A stretch of 64,000 nucleotides of DNA, from positions 682,001-746,000 of the forward strand of contig NZ_JADFFL010000002.1 in assembly GCF_015222005.1 (NCBI RefSeq), given 5' to 3'. Under the pieces are notes generated by a model that made no database searches, was not told the DNA's origin, and was given only the letters and a program-made list of their open reading frames with translations. Within the stretch, counting starts at the first letter, position 1. Each line of letters begins with the position of its first letter. The position numbers and the translations under genes were made by a program. Source of the stretch: Mucilaginibacter myungsuensis. GTDB taxonomy: Bacteria; Bacteroidota; Bacteroidia; Sphingobacteriales; Sphingobacteriaceae. This document shows positions 34,424-44,105 of the stretch, in pieces.

Positions 34424-36520
34424 TTATTCAGCTTTTGGCGCTTCTTCGCCCGGCTCTTTGTCCAGGCTGATGCTTTCAGGTGCCAGGGCGCCTGAAAGCG
34501 GCTCGAGCGAATTATCCGGACCGTTCACAAATTTATCGTAAGCGGTGCGGTGCTCAAAAGGGCGCTTGCCTAACAGATCTTCCAGATCCGACTGAAACAA
34601 TACTTCTTTCTCTAACAATTTCTTAGCTACGGCTTCTAAACCGTCGCGGTGTTTGTTGATCAGGTCTTTAGTTTTTTGATAAACTTCGTCAACCAAACCG
34701 CGCACTTCGTGGTCGATCAACTCTGCAGTTTGATCAGAATAAGGCTTGCTGAACTGGTTCTCGCCCTGCGGATCGTAGAACGATACATTACCTACCTTAT
34801 CATTCATACCGTAGATCTTCACCATGCCGTAAGCAACACGGGTAATGCGCTCTAAGTCGCTCAATGCACCGGTAGTGATCTTACCGAACACGATATCCTC
34901 GGCAGCGCGGCCACCCATGGATAGGATCATATCGTCGATCAATTCTTCTTTAGCTACCAGGAAACGCTCGTTCGGCAGGTATTGGGCATAACCCAAAGCA
35001 GCCACACCACGCGGAACGATAGATACTTTCACCAAAGGATCAGTATGCTCTAAGAACCAGCCTGCAATAGCGTGACCGGCCTCGTGATAAGCAACCACAC
35101 GTTTTTCTTCAGGTGATATCAAGGTATTCTTTTTCTCCAGACCACCGATCACACGGTCTATGGCATCCTGGAAATCGATCATATCAACCGACTCTTTATT
35201 TTTACGGGCAGCGATCAGGGCAGCCTCGTTACAAACGTTAGCTATCTCGGCACCCGCAAAACCAGGGGTCTGTGCCGATAATTTCTTAGCGTCCACATCT
35301 TCTGACACTTTTACCGGTTTCAGGTGAACTTTAAAGATCTGCTCGCGGCCGTTCAGATCCGGTTTATCGATAGATACTTGGCGGTCAAAACGACCTGGGC
35401 GCAATAAAGCAGAGTCTAACACATCCGGACGGTTGGTAGCAGCCAAAATGATGATACCGGAATCGGTACCGAAACCATCCATCTCTACCAGTAACTGATT
35501 AAGCGTGTTCTCGCGCTCGTCGTTACCACCTACAATATTGTTCTTCCCACGGGCACGTCCGATAGCGTCTATCTCGTCAATAAAGATGATACAAGGTGCT
35601 TTATCCTTAGCCTGGCGGAACAGGTCACGTACACGCGACGCACCCACACCAACGAACATCTCTACGAAATCGGAACCCGACAGCGAGAAGAATGGTACGT
35701 GGGCCTCACCTGCAACAGCTTTAGCTAATAAAGTTTTACCAGTACCCGGCGAGCCTACCAACAGCGCACCCTTAGGGATCTTACCACCCAGGTTGGTGTA
35801 TTTTTTAGGGTTACGCAGAAAATCTACGATCTCCATCACCTCTTGTTTGGCTTCTTCTAAACCGGCAACATCATTAAAGGTAACGTTAACCTGCGATTCT
35901 TTATCGAACAACGTAGCCTTTGATTTACCGATGTTAAAGATCTGGCCACCCGGGCCACCGCCTGCACCACCACCCATACGGCGCATAATGAATAACCATA
36001 CCGCTGCGAACAATAACACCATGATCACACCCTGGAAGAACCAGTTTGACAGCAGGCTGTTACCATTCTCTAAAAGTACAGGGATCTTTTGCACGTTAGG
36101 GTTGTCTTTACGTACGGCGTTGATGGCCTCGTTAACGTCCTTGAACGATGAGTAGTTAAAATTGTATTGCGGACCGTTCGCCCCGTTACCCATCATGCCA
36201 CGCTGGTCGCGTACAGCTGCGTATTGGGTTTTCTTTTTAAGGCTATCCTTCTTGATGTAGACGTTAACGATCGCACTTTCTCCCTCTTTAAAAACGGTCA
36301 GTTTTTCAACATCATTATTCTTGAGCATGTTGCTCTCAAAATCCTGATAGCTGATCTGTTTGGTACTGCCGGTATTGAGTATCTGCGCCACCACAAAAAA
36401 TGCAATGATGATGACAGCATAAAACCACATAAAATTAAACTTAGGTGGTTTGGATGGGCTTAGTTTTTTATTAGTGATCTTACGTACTGGCTTTGGTTTT
36501 TCCAATTGATTATCTTTCAT
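34424..36520 (-). CDS. ftsH: ATP-dependent zinc metalloprotease FtsH
   Basis: A 698-residue membrane AAA protease. Membrane segments lie at residues ~30-48 and ~160-180. Walker A GSPGTGKT is at 256-263, Walker B IIFIDEID at 311-318, the second region of homology [20 protein letters not shown] at 361-380, and the zinc motif HEAGH at 479-483. It degrades unassembled membrane proteins and short-lived regulators. The acidic C-terminal tail ends in a charged low-complexity stretch. It is downstream of rsfS on the same strand with a 66-base gap that contains an inverted repeat GCTTAAAC/GTTTAAGC (36535-36542 and 36585-36592). Confidence 0.97.
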   Translation of the reverse strand: MKDNQLEKPKPVRKITNKKLSPSKPPKFNFMWFYAVIIIAFFVVAQILNTGSTKQISYQDFESNMLKNNDVEKLTVFKEGESAIVNVYIKKDSLKKKTQYAAVRDQRGMMGNGANGPQYNFNYSSFKDVNEAINAVRKDNPNVQKIPVLLENGNSLLSNWFFQGVIMVLLFAAVWLFIMRRMGGGAGGGPGGQIFNIGKSKATLFDKESQVNVTFNDVAGLEEAKQEVMEIVDFLRNPKKYTNLGGKIPKGALLVGSPGTGKTLLAKAVAGEAHVPFFSLSGSDFVEMFVGVGASRVRDLFRQAKDKAPCIIFIDEIDAIGRARGKNNIVGGNDERENTLNQLLVEMDGFGTDSGIIILAATNRPDVLDSALLRPGRFDRQVSIDKPDLNGREQIFKVHLKPVKVSEDVDAKKLSAQTPGFAGAEIANVCNEAALIAARKNKESVDMIDFQDAIDRVIGGLEKKNTLISPEEKRVVAYHEAGHAIAGWFLEHTDPLVKVSIVPRGVAALGYAQYLPNERFLVAKEELIDDMILSMGGRAAEDIVFGKITTGALSDLERITRVAYGMVKIYGMNDKVGNVSFYDPQGENQFSKPYSDQTAELIDHEVRGLVDEVYQKTKDLINKHRDGLEAVAKKLLEKEVLFQSDLEDLLGKRPFEHRTAYDKFVNGPDNSLEPLSGALAPESISLDKEPGEEAPKAE

Positions 36521-36586
36521 TTTTTGTTGTCAAGGCTTAAACGCGCTCGCGCGCTTCAAATTATATCAGGGACGCAAAACCGTTGT

Positions 36587-36961
36587 TTAAGCGCTTTTGT
36601 AATTTTTAATTTCCGCATCCCCCCACAGATCCTCCATTCCGTAAAACTCACGTTTATCCGTACGGAAAACATGTACTACAATGTCAATGTAATCCAGCAG
36701 TATCCATTCGGCGTATTCCAAACCCTCTTTGCGCCAAGGCTCCTGCCCGGTGGCTTTAAAGATCTCGTCTTCCACGCTATCGGCAATGGCCTTTACCTGG
36801 GTGCCCGAATCGGCATTGCATACCACAAAATAATCAGTTACAGATCCGTTGATGCTCTTCAGGTCCAACCGCACAATATCGTTGCCCTTCTTTTCCTGTA
36901 TCCCATGGATGGCCAATTCCGAAAGATAGGCCGACTCTTTTAATGCTTTACTTTTTACCAT
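36587..36961 (-). CDS. rsfS: Ribosome silencing factor RsfS
   Basis: A 124-residue Iojap/YbeB family protein that binds ribosomal protein uL14 and blocks subunit joining during starvation. Family markers are KGNDIVRLDLKSINGSVTDYFVVCNADSGTQVKAIADSVED, EPWRKEGLEYAEWILLDYIDIVVHVF and REFYGMEDLWGDA near the end. It diverges from birA by 45 bases and precedes ftsH, an order that is common in this phylum. Confidence 0.96.
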   Translation of the reverse strand: MVKSKALKESAYLSELAIHGIQEKKGNDIVRLDLKSINGSVTDYFVVCNADSGTQVKAIADSVEDEIFKATGQEPWRKEGLEYAEWILLDYIDIVVHVFRTDKREFYGMEDLWGDAEIKNYKSA

Positions 36962-36971
36962 TAAAAAGTTT

Positions 36972-36979
36972 TAAATTTG
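36972..36979 (+). promoter_or_regulatory. -7 promoter element of birA and the dsbD operon
   Basis: TAAATTTG is a perfect TAnnTTTG, 28 bases before the TTG start of birA. Confidence 0.5.
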
Positions 36980-37006
36980 TTCTAATTGATCTATCGCTAA
37001 TATACA

Positions 37007-37777
37007 TTGCAAAATAACACATTTACAAGATTATTTGTTGGACAAAATTTAGTGGTCCTTAAAGAGGCCGACTCGACCAACAATTATCTTAAGGAACTAT
37101 TGTCAAATACTAAGCCAGTTGCCGACGGAACGGTCATTATGGCAGAAAGCCAGTATGCCGGGCGCGGGCAGCAGCAAAACAAGTGGCATAGCGCCCCGGG
37201 CATGAACCTGACATTCAGCCTGCTACTGCGCCCCTCGTTCTTACCACTCGGGCAACAGTTTTACCTTACACAAGCGGTCAGCATTGGCGTAGTGTCCGCT
37301 TTAAGACAGGCAACGTCCGAAAACGTACAGGTAAAATGGCCCAATGATATTTACTTTGGCGACAAAAAGCTGGGCGGCATCCTGATAGAGAATATCGTGC
37401 AGGGCAGCAATATCAAGCATTCTATAGTTGGCATCGGCCTTAATGTTAACCAGACCGATTTCCCGCCCGAGGTGCCCAATCCCACATCGGTAAAGCAGAT
37501 ATTACACAGCGATCACGATCTGCATCAATTATTATCCCAAATTTGTGCTCATATAGAGGCCTGGTACTTAAAGTTAAAGGCCGGCAAATGGGACGAGATC
37601 CGTCAGGCTTATCTCAATAATTTATATTGGTTAAACCAGGAGCGGGAATTTTCGTCGGATGGTGTAGACTTTACCGGGACGATCACCGGCATTACCGAAC
37701 ACGGTTTTTTAGTTGTGCGTACGGAAAGCGAAGAAAAAGAGTTTAATTTGAAACAAATACAGTTTTTAAACAAATAA
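37007..37777 (+). CDS. birA: Biotin--[acetyl-CoA-carboxylase] ligase
   Basis: A 256-residue single-function biotin protein ligase that activates biotin and attaches it to the carboxylase carrier protein. The catalytic motif GRGQQQNKWHS (about residues 53-63) and KWPNDIYFGDKKLGGILIE are present; there is no N-terminal helix-turn-helix, so it is not a repressor. The start is a TTG at 37007: no ATG precedes the conserved LVVLKEADSTNNYLK, and a stop lies 9 bases upstream in frame. It leads an operon with three thiol-redox genes (gaps 6, 18 and 8 bases). Confidence 0.93.
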   Translation: MQNNTFTRLFVGQNLVVLKEADSTNNYLKELLSNTKPVADGTVIMAESQYAGRGQQQNKWHSAPGMNLTFSLLLRPSFLPLGQQFYLTQAVSIGVVSALRQATSENVQVKWPNDIYFGDKKLGGILIENIVQGSNIKHSIVGIGLNVNQTDFPPEVPNPTSVKQILHSDHDLHQLLSQICAHIEAWYLKLKAGKWDEIRQAYLNNLYWLNQEREFSSDGVDFTGTITGITEHGFLVVRTESEEKEFNLKQIQFLNK

Positions 37778-37783
37778 GCATAA

Positions 37784-38233
37784 ATGAAAAAGTTACTTTT
37801 TGTATTAGTGTTGATGCTGGCCGGCCGCGGTGCTTTTGCCCAGATAGAAAGCCACGTTACCTGGGCCTATGCTGCCAAAAAGGTAAGCGCTACCGAAGCC
37901 GTAGTATTGATCAAAGCTACTATCGATGACGAATGGCATGTTTACTCGCAAACCGTAAAAGACGGTGGCCCGATCAAAACATCGTTCAAATTCACACCAT
38001 CAAAAGAATTTACCCCGGTAGGTAAAACCACCGAGCCAAAGCCGATCACTAAATATGAAAAGAACTTTGGCATGGATGTAAGCTATTTTGAGAACTCGGT
38101 AGTTTTTCAGCAAAAAGTAAAACTGAAAGGCAAAAAAGCCACTGTTAAAGGTAGCCTGGAGTACATGACCTGTAACGATCAGAAATGCTTACCGCCGGAG
38201 ACCGTTGAATTTTCGGTTAACGTAGCCTTGTAA
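37784..38233 (+). CDS. Stand-alone DsbD N-terminal (alpha) domain protein, first copy
   Basis: A 149-residue exported protein (signal peptide to about residue 20, GAFAQ). It matches the N-terminal substrate-binding domain of DsbD: VVLIKATIDDEWHVYSQTVKDGGPIKT at the front and the redox-type pair in MTCNDQKCLPPETVEF near the end, which parallels the C...CxPPE pair of E. coli DsbD-alpha. It should pass electrons from the membrane DsbD encoded two genes downstream to periplasmic targets. A close paralogue follows immediately. Confidence 0.9.
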   Translation: MKKLLFVLVLMLAGRGAFAQIESHVTWAYAAKKVSATEAVVLIKATIDDEWHVYSQTVKDGGPIKTSFKFTPSKEFTPVGKTTEPKPITKYEKNFGMDVSYFENSVVFQQKVKLKGKKATVKGSLEYMTCNDQKCLPPETVEFSVNVAL

Positions 38234-38251
38234 TTTAAAAGATAGCCTAAC

Positions 38252-38701
38252 ATGAGAAGGTTGTTGTTGATATTGATCCTCGCGCTTGGCGCGAGGGCAT
38301 CGTATGCCCAGATAGCGCAACACGTTACCTGGGCTTCGGGCTTTAAAAAAGTGTCGGCTGCCCTGGGCGTGGTAATGCTGAAAGCGACGCTTGACGAGGG
38401 TTGGCACATTTACTCGGCCACCACCGGCAAACCCGACCCGACTAAAACGACCATCGCGTTCGGTGCATCAAAAACGTATGCCCCCGTGGGCAATATCATC
38501 CAGCCTAAACCGATCAGCAAATACTTTAGCGGCGCTAAAATGACGCTGAGTTACTTTGAAGGCCAGGTGGTGTTTCAGCAAAAAGTTAAGCTGAACGCTA
38601 AAACAAGTAAGATAAAAGGCACGGTAGACTACATCGTTTGTAACGACCACACCTGCCTGCCGCCCGAGACCTTTGAATTTACCGTACCGGTAGCCATATA
38701 A
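38252..38701 (+). CDS. Stand-alone DsbD N-terminal (alpha) domain protein, second copy
   Basis: A 149-residue paralogue of the preceding gene, the same length and layout: signal peptide, VVMLKATLDEGWHIYSATTGK, LSYFEGQVVFQQKVKL and the Cys pair in YIVCNDHTCLPPETFEF. The two copies probably arose by tandem duplication and have drifted in the middle (PDPTKTTIAFGASKTY versus the first copy). Having two detached alpha domains may broaden the range of proteins reduced by the single DsbD. Confidence 0.9.
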   Translation: MRRLLLILILALGARASYAQIAQHVTWASGFKKVSAALGVVMLKATLDEGWHIYSATTGKPDPTKTTIAFGASKTYAPVGNIIQPKPISKYFSGAKMTLSYFEGQVVFQQKVKLNAKTSKIKGTVDYIVCNDHTCLPPETFEFTVPVAI

Positions 38702-38709
38702 TTACTGTA

Positions 38710-40413
38710 ATGAGATCCTTTATTTATCGCGGCGTGAGGCCGCTTATTTTTTTGTTAGTACTGATGGCTTTTGCCTTCAGCGGTACCGCCTATGCACAAA
38801 CAGACTCTGTGAGTACTGATGATGTAGAATTCACTACCATTCCTACCCGTGCCGATAGCATTAAAGCTTATCAAAAAAAGCAGGACAGCATCAAAAAGGC
38901 CGAGGCGGCTAAAGCAACCACAGCTCCGGCTGCCGAAAAAAAGGCTGACAGCAAACAAAGCTTATGGCAGATCTTCATTGCCGGGTTTTTAGGCGGCTTT
39001 GCCGCATTCCTGATGCCTTGCGTTTACCCGATGCTGCCGCTGACGGTAAGTTTCTTTACTAAAAAAGGCGGAACGCGTAGCAAGGCGATAGGGCAATCGG
39101 CATTGTATGGTTTGTCTATCATTGTCATTTATGTGGCCTTAGGGTTTATAATTACGTTGGTATTCGGCCCATCGGCACTTAACGGACTGGCCACGAACGG
39201 CATATTTAACTTCGTGTTCTTTTTATTGCTGGTGATTTTCGGGGTGTCGTTCTTAGGCGCGTTCGAGATACAACTGCCAAGTTCGCTGGCCAATAAAATG
39301 GACGAGAATTCGGATCGTGGCGGTTTGATCGGTATCTTCTTTATGGCAGCTACGCTGGTGGTAGTGTCGTTCTCTTGTACCGGTCCGATCATCGGTTCGG
39401 TATTGGTTGATGCAGCTACCAAAGGCGAACGCTTGGCACCAGCCATAGTGATGTTGGGCTTTTCGTTAGCGCTGGCATTACCGTTCACCATTTTTGCCAT
39501 GTTCCCATCGGCGCTGAAGAGCATGCCAAAATCAGGCGGATGGCTGAATAGCGTTAAAGTGATCCTGGGTTTCCTGGAAATAGCCTTCGCCCTGAAATTT
39601 TTATCGAATGTAGACCTTGCTTACCACTGGGACCTGATCGATCGCGAGGTATTCCTGTCGCTTTGGATAGCCATTGGTATACTGATGTGCTTGTACCTGA
39701 TCGGCAAGATCAAATTCGCACATGACAGCGACCTGCCGCACATGTCTGTACCGCGTACTTTTATCACCATCGCGTTGTTCGCCTTTACGGTTTATATGAT
39801 CCCGGGCTTATGGGGTGCGCCGCTAAAGTCGATCAGCGCGTTCCTGCCGCCAATGAGTACGCAGGATTTTGACATATCATCCGGCACAGGTTCGGCTCCG
39901 GCAGCCGCCCCTGCAACAACCATCATCAAAGAGAAAAAGTACGAAGAGATATTTAAACGGCTGCCAAGAGTTAAAGGGGTAGATGATTGGTACGACTATG
40001 ACCAAGCCATCGAAGTTGCCAAGCAATTGAAACGCCCGGTGCTGATAGATTTTACTGGTTGGAACTGTGTTAACTGCCGCCAAATGGAGGCTAATGTGCT
40101 CCCTAAACCCGAAGTGCTTAAGCGCTTGCAAAATGATTTTGTAGTGGTTCAATTAGTTATCGACGATAAAACCGAATTACCGGAGAGCGAGCATTTCATC
40201 TCTAACGTTGACGGGAAAAAGGTAACTCAATTGGGTGGCAAATGGTTGGATCTTGAGATGAGCAAATATGACAATAATGCCCAGCCTTATTACGTGATCA
40301 TTAACGAGAAAGGCGAACCGTTGGTAAAACCACACGGTGTATTACCTGTCGAGGAGTTTGTAAAATACCTTGATAGCGGCATAGCGGCCTATAAAGCCCA
40401 AGCCCAACAATAA
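38710..40413 (+). CDS. dsbD: Thiol:disulfide interchange protein DsbD (beta and gamma domains)
   Basis: A 567-residue protein with a signal peptide and a charged linker to residue ~80, then eight or so membrane segments (residues ~82-400). The transmembrane redox cysteines are in LMPCVYPMLP and FSCTGPIIG. A C-terminal periplasmic thioredoxin-like domain carries WNCVNC (about residue 455). It moves electrons from cytoplasmic thioredoxin to the periplasm. It lacks the usual N-terminal alpha domain, which is supplied by the two preceding genes. A terminator follows. Confidence 0.95.
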   Translation: MRSFIYRGVRPLIFLLVLMAFAFSGTAYAQTDSVSTDDVEFTTIPTRADSIKAYQKKQDSIKKAEAAKATTAPAAEKKADSKQSLWQIFIAGFLGGFAAFLMPCVYPMLPLTVSFFTKKGGTRSKAIGQSALYGLSIIVIYVALGFIITLVFGPSALNGLATNGIFNFVFFLLLVIFGVSFLGAFEIQLPSSLANKMDENSDRGGLIGIFFMAATLVVVSFSCTGPIIGSVLVDAATKGERLAPAIVMLGFSLALALPFTIFAMFPSALKSMPKSGGWLNSVKVILGFLEIAFALKFLSNVDLAYHWDLIDREVFLSLWIAIGILMCLYLIGKIKFAHDSDLPHMSVPRTFITIALFAFTVYMIPGLWGAPLKSISAFLPPMSTQDFDISSGTGSAPAAAPATTIIKEKKYEEIFKRLPRVKGVDDWYDYDQAIEVAKQLKRPVLIDFTGWNCVNCRQMEANVLPKPEVLKRLQNDFVVVQLVIDDKTELPESEHFISNVDGKKVTQLGGKWLDLEMSKYDNNAQPYYVIINEKGEPLVKPHGVLPVEEFVKYLDSGIAAYKAQAQQ

Positions 40414-40438
40414 CCGTAAAGTCATAATATCGATATAC

Positions 40439-40470
40439 AAGGCGGCGCTTAAAATAGGTGCCGCCTTTTT
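40439..40470 (+). terminator. Rho-independent terminator after dsbD
   Basis: Arms AAGGCGGC and GCCGCCTT with five T after the stem, 26 bases past the stop. Confidence 0.85.
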
Positions 40471-40562
40471 GCGTTTTATGGACAGATCTTTTACTATTAT
40501 GATAAGCTACCGTTAAAAGCCCTTAATAGTGAATTTTATAGCCGATACACAAAAATTAAGTG

Positions 40563-40570
40563 TAAATTTG
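40563..40570 (+). promoter_or_regulatory. -7 promoter element of pfkA
   Basis: TAAATTTG, a perfect TAnnTTTG, 69 bases before the ATG; the leader of about 60 bases holds no obvious ORF. Confidence 0.5.
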
Positions 40571-40639
40571 CAGCGCTTTAAGCGTACCTGATACACTAAG
40601 CAGGTCTGCGCATCGGTAAACAAGCATTTCAAAACTTAA

Positions 40640-41617
40640 ATGAGTCAAGTAAAAAAGATAGGCGTATTTACATCAGGTGGCGACGCCCCGGGTATGAATG
40701 CTGCTATTAGGGCAGTTGTTCGCAGCGGCCTGTATTATAATTTAGAAGTGGCGGGTATCCGCCGTGGTTACGAAGGAATGATCAGCGGTGATATCTTTGA
40801 TATGGACCGCAAATCGGTAGGTAACATCATCCAACGTGGTGGTACTATTTTAAAGACCGCCCGCAGTGATCAGTTCCGCACCCCTGAAGGCCGCAAAACG
40901 GCATATGATAACTTAAAGGCCCACAACATTGATGCTCTGGTAGCGATTGGTGGCGACGGTACTTTTACCGGCGCAAATATCTTTAGTCAAGAGTATGACA
41001 TCCCTGTACTGGGCTTACCCGGTACAATTGATAACGACCTTGCCGGTACTGATTTTACTATCGGTTATGATACGGCTATCAACACCGTGATAGACGCTGT
41101 AGATAAGATCCGCGACACGGCAGAGTCTCACGATCGTTTATTTATTGTGGAGGTAATGGGCCGCGATTGCGGTTTGATCGCTTTACGTACAGGTATTGCA
41201 GCCGGGGCCGAAGCGATATTGATCCCTGAGACCAAAACGGATGTTGATGCGCTGTTCGCTCATTTAGAGCATGCCCGTAAAGACAAATCATCAAAAATAA
41301 TTATGGTTGCCGAAAGCGGCGAGGCAGGTAATGCTTTCGATATCGGCCGTCAGGTTAAAGAGCGTTTCCCGCAGTATGATACCCGTATCTCTATCCTGGG
41401 TCACATACAGCGTGGCGGACGCCCAAGCTGTATGGACCGCGTATTGGCCAGCCGCGTAGGCGTAGCCGCCGTAGAGGGCTTAATAGGAGGCCGTAAGAAC
41501 GAGATGGTTGGCATCGTTAATAACGAGATCGCTTATACACCGTTCGAAAAAGCGATAAAGCATAATGTAGAGATCAACGAGAAGTTCTTGAAGATCGTTG
41601 AGATATTGGCGATATAA
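40640..41617 (+). CDS. pfkA: ATP-dependent 6-phosphofructokinase
   Basis: A 325-residue glycolytic enzyme that phosphorylates fructose 6-phosphate. Motifs are GVFTSGGDAPGMNAAIRAVV (residues 8-27), GGDGTFTGA for ATP binding (104-112), the catalytic PGTIDNDLAGTDFTIGYDTA (128-147), VEVMGRDCG and HIQRGGRPSCMDRVLASR (about 253-270). GGDGT with Gly after the second Asp indicates ATP rather than pyrophosphate as donor. It is alone in its transcript; a terminator formed by a dispersed repeat follows. Confidence 0.97.
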   Translation: MSQVKKIGVFTSGGDAPGMNAAIRAVVRSGLYYNLEVAGIRRGYEGMISGDIFDMDRKSVGNIIQRGGTILKTARSDQFRTPEGRKTAYDNLKAHNIDALVAIGGDGTFTGANIFSQEYDIPVLGLPGTIDNDLAGTDFTIGYDTAINTVIDAVDKIRDTAESHDRLFIVEVMGRDCGLIALRTGIAAGAEAILIPETKTDVDALFAHLEHARKDKSSKIIMVAESGEAGNAFDIGRQVKERFPQYDTRISILGHIQRGGRPSCMDRVLASRVGVAAVEGLIGGRKNEMVGIVNNEIAYTPFEKAIKHNVEINEKFLKIVEILAI

Positions 41618-41728
41618 GCCTTGAGTCGGAAGTCTCAAGTCAAAAGTCTTAAGTCAGGATAACGTCCTTACTTGAGACTTTTTTATTTCGGAACATTTGA
41701 CCTAAGACTTTCGACTACGGACTTAAGA
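41618..41728. repeat. AAGTC-rich dispersed repeat serving as terminator
   Basis: AAGTCTCAAG (41630-41639) and CTTGAGACTT (41671-41680) form a perfect 10-base stem followed by TTTTATTT, a good terminator for pfkA. The same words (CTTGAGTCGGAAGTCTTAAGTC) occur after the Bax inhibitor-1 gene at 15.08 kb. Confidence 0.7.
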
Positions 41729-41729
41729 G

Positions 41730-42257
41730 TTACAACAGCTTCTCTGCCACTTCTGCCCAATTGTTAACCCGTTCATATTCGGTCAGGCCAACATTATGCG
41801 GTGAGGTGAATAGCAAGTGCCGACCGATCTTTGGGTTGAAATTTCGGGCGCGGTCATCTATCATAATGTCCACATCAACTATCTTGTACCCGCAGAATAT
41901 GATGTTGGTCCACGAGATGAATGGAAAATGGTCTGCCAGCCAGGCTTGTTTATCCTCTAACGATAGCGGGAACTCTGTAGCTGCCGATACAATGAACACC
42001 TCATATTTCTCGCACAACTTCTCTACAGTTTCAATTGCCCCCGGGATCACCTTCAGGTCGCGGAAGAAACCTTTTTGATTCAGGTAAACGCGGAGACTTG
42101 GCAACAATTCCTCGGGCAGTAATTCGCCAAATTCTTTGCCGTGCATTTGCTCAAGGGTGTAATTGAAACCGTGGTCGCGCTGGTAAAGGGAAATGAATTT
42201 ATCTATGGGGTCGGCCAGCACCTCGTCCATATCAATAGCGATGCGTAGTTTGTTCAT
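41730..42257 (-). CDS. 5'(3')-deoxyribonucleotidase-like HAD phosphatase
   Basis: A 175-residue HAD-fold enzyme of the NT5C type. The nucleophile and proton donor lie in IAIDMDEVLADPIDKF (Asp9 and Asp11); the later HAD motifs are VSAATEFPLS and the acidic DVDIMIDDRARNF. These enzymes dephosphorylate deoxyribonucleoside monophosphates. It is convergent with pfkA. No partner gene is close. Confidence 0.88.
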   Translation of the reverse strand: MNKLRIAIDMDEVLADPIDKFISLYQRDHGFNYTLEQMHGKEFGELLPEELLPSLRVYLNQKGFFRDLKVIPGAIETVEKLCEKYEVFIVSAATEFPLSLEDKQAWLADHFPFISWTNIIFCGYKIVDVDIMIDDRARNFNPKIGRHLLFTSPHNVGLTEYERVNNWAEVAEKLL

Positions 42258-42289
42258 GTCGGGGCAAAGGTCGGGAAAAATGTTCGGAG

Positions 42290-42412
42290 TTTGTGGTTAG
42301 TGGTTGACAGGAGTGCGTTATTCTTTTAGCAAAGCTGACGAGTTGACTCACCCAACATCGCTTCGCTCGCCACCCCCTTCGCCTTCGGCGGGAAGAGGGG
42401 TTAAAAACCCTG
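42290..42412. repeat. Dispersed intergenic repeat related to the 13.6 and 15.2 kb elements
   Basis: Contains AGCAAAGCTGACGAG, shared with copies A and B, then a GC-rich part with CCCCCTTCGCCTTCGGCGGG. The remaining bases of this 220-base gap show nothing else. Confidence 0.45.
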
Positions 42413-42479
42413 TAGAAAACTTAAGTTGACGGCTGTTCCCGACACGGATGGATCGAGAATGCACACAACTTCTCGCCCC

Positions 42480-43243
42480 TCACGGCTTCACCGCCAAACC
42501 ATACTCCCCCGAAAAGTACGTTACGGAATTGATCTCGTCCAATATGTTAAACATCAACGGCGCCCTGCCTGCGGGCACGCCCATTGGCGGCGGCGGGGCA
42601 CCGCTGGAGGCCGGCGGTGGTTTTACACCCGTCAGTTTGATCTGATAGGCGAATTTGGTTGCCGCATCATCAAGCCCGAGGAGCGCGCGGGGGATCAGCA
42701 TCTCGCAGACCAGGGCATTCCCCTCATATTTAAGCTTGGCCTTTATCCCGTACTCGTTATAAATGGACAGCACACTGTCGGTGATGCCCGCGAAATTCAG
42801 CACCTTCATCTCTTTTAATTGAGGGATAGCACCAACAATGGTCACTGAGTCTTTTAATATCGGGAACCTCGGCCTGACCCGGCCCTCCGGAGAAACGGCG
42901 TAACCCGAATCCGGGAATGGGAAAGTAATAGCTGGTCCCACTAACTTTTTATCCCCCTTACCTACTATAATAAACGAGACACCGCCCGCCAGTATCTTGG
43001 CTGTCACCGGGATATCTGAGACTTAAAGGCCAGGTAAAGCTGATCTTTGTTGTTTGCGATGACGTACTCCAATCGTGTGGCCTTGTTGTAAGCTTTCAGT
43101 TGGCCACCACCCCATTCGGACAGCGATCCGTCTATTTTGGTTTGCTCGGGTAGCCATTGGGCCGTGGTTTGGGTGCTGGATAGTTTTTGAGCTTGGGTGG
43201 TGAGGGTTGTGAATATTGCTATGAGGGTGATGAGAATTTTCAT
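42480..43243 (-). pseudogene. Exported sugar-binding-like protein gene split by a frameshift
   Basis: Two frames abut on the minus strand. The upstream frame (43243-43004) has a signal peptide (MKILITLIAIFTTLTTQAQ) and EQTKIDGSLSEWGG...LYLAFK, as in CBM9/DOMON-like domains. The downstream frame continues SDIPVTAKILAGGVSFIIVGKGDKK to a C-terminus ending LAVKP. One base appears to be missing between LYLAFK and SDIP, near 43013-43020, so the parts read as one protein of about 255 residues. The frames overlap as GTGA, so coupled translation of two proteins is a weaker alternative. It could also be a sequencing error. Confidence 0.7.
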
Positions 43244-43346
43244 GGGGTGCTTTATCTACTATAAAGATAGTTGATGACTTGACGACTTCAACAACGTTAC
43301 ACAACTTTATTTTTTTGTAACTTTCTTGTAGGGCGCCTGAGCGTTA

Positions 43347-44105
43347 TTATTTCTTCTCCTCCAGCATCTCCCAAGTCTGCACCCCCACAACCCCATCTGC
43401 CACGATCCCCTTCAACGCCTGAAACGCCCTTACGGCAGTTTCCGTCTTCGGCCCAAAGTCGGCATCTGCTTTAAGGCCGAGTTTGTTTTGCAGGATCTTC
43501 ACCAGGGCGGGGTCATTCTTTGCGCCTCGGCGTAGGGTAGCGTATGGAATAGGCTTAGGCGGGTTTATGATCATATTCACCTTCTTCCTGAACTCGTCCA
43601 TATCAAAACCTGGGTCGGTTTTGCGGCCTTTGGGGAGGGCGTATTCTTTGTGGCCGATGCAGCATTCGGCGCCTTTGCCAATGTGTTTCAAAATGGCTGC
43701 CACGCCTCGTTGGTAAGCATCTAACTGGACTTCGGGCCAGGGCTGATCGTCGGGACCTCCGGTGTTCTCGGCTTCGATGCCGATGAAGTGCGTATTACCT
43801 GCCGTGATGCCTTGCCATGCGCCTTTACCTGCATGGTAACATTTGCCGGCAGCGATCAGGTGATAAGTCCCGTCGCGGCCAAGGCCTAATTGGGATAAGG
43901 GGCCTTTAAGTGTGCCGTGGCCATTGATAAGCACTTTTAACGCGGGCATATTGCCTTTTTTGCTCGGAGTGGCGGTGTGGTGGCATAGTACACCTTTGAT
44001 GATGCCCATGGGGCCGTGACCTCTGTCCTTCCAGCCGTCGGTCTCGGATACTTTTAGTCCGGCGTTCTTCAGTACGTCGGCTAACCAGGTGAGTGAATAG
44101 GCCAT
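43347..44105 (-). CDS. Endolysin-like N-acetylmuramoyl-L-alanine amidase with PG-binding domain
   Basis: A 252-residue protein without a signal peptide. Residues ~30-175 are an amidase_2/PGRP domain: zinc ligand His in GVLCHHTATPSKKG, FIGIEAENTG, and GHKEYALPKGRKTDPGF with the third ligand set. Residues ~195-250 are a PG_binding_1 domain (LRRGAKNDPALVKILQNKLGL and DFGPKTETAVRAFQ). This layout is that of phage endolysins. The ATG overlaps the stop of a small membrane protein gene (TAATG) and is preceded by a perfect Shine-Dalgarno AAGGAGGT, unusual for this genome. Confidence 0.9.
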   Translation of the reverse strand: MAYSLTWLADVLKNAGLKVSETDGWKDRGHGPMGIIKGVLCHHTATPSKKGNMPALKVLINGHGTLKGPLSQLGLGRDGTYHLIAAGKCYHAGKGAWQGITAGNTHFIGIEAENTGGPDDQPWPEVQLDAYQRGVAAILKHIGKGAECCIGHKEYALPKGRKTDPGFDMDEFRKKVNMIINPPKPIPYATLRRGAKNDPALVKILQNKLGLKADADFGPKTETAVRAFQALKGIVADGVVGVQTWEMLEEKK

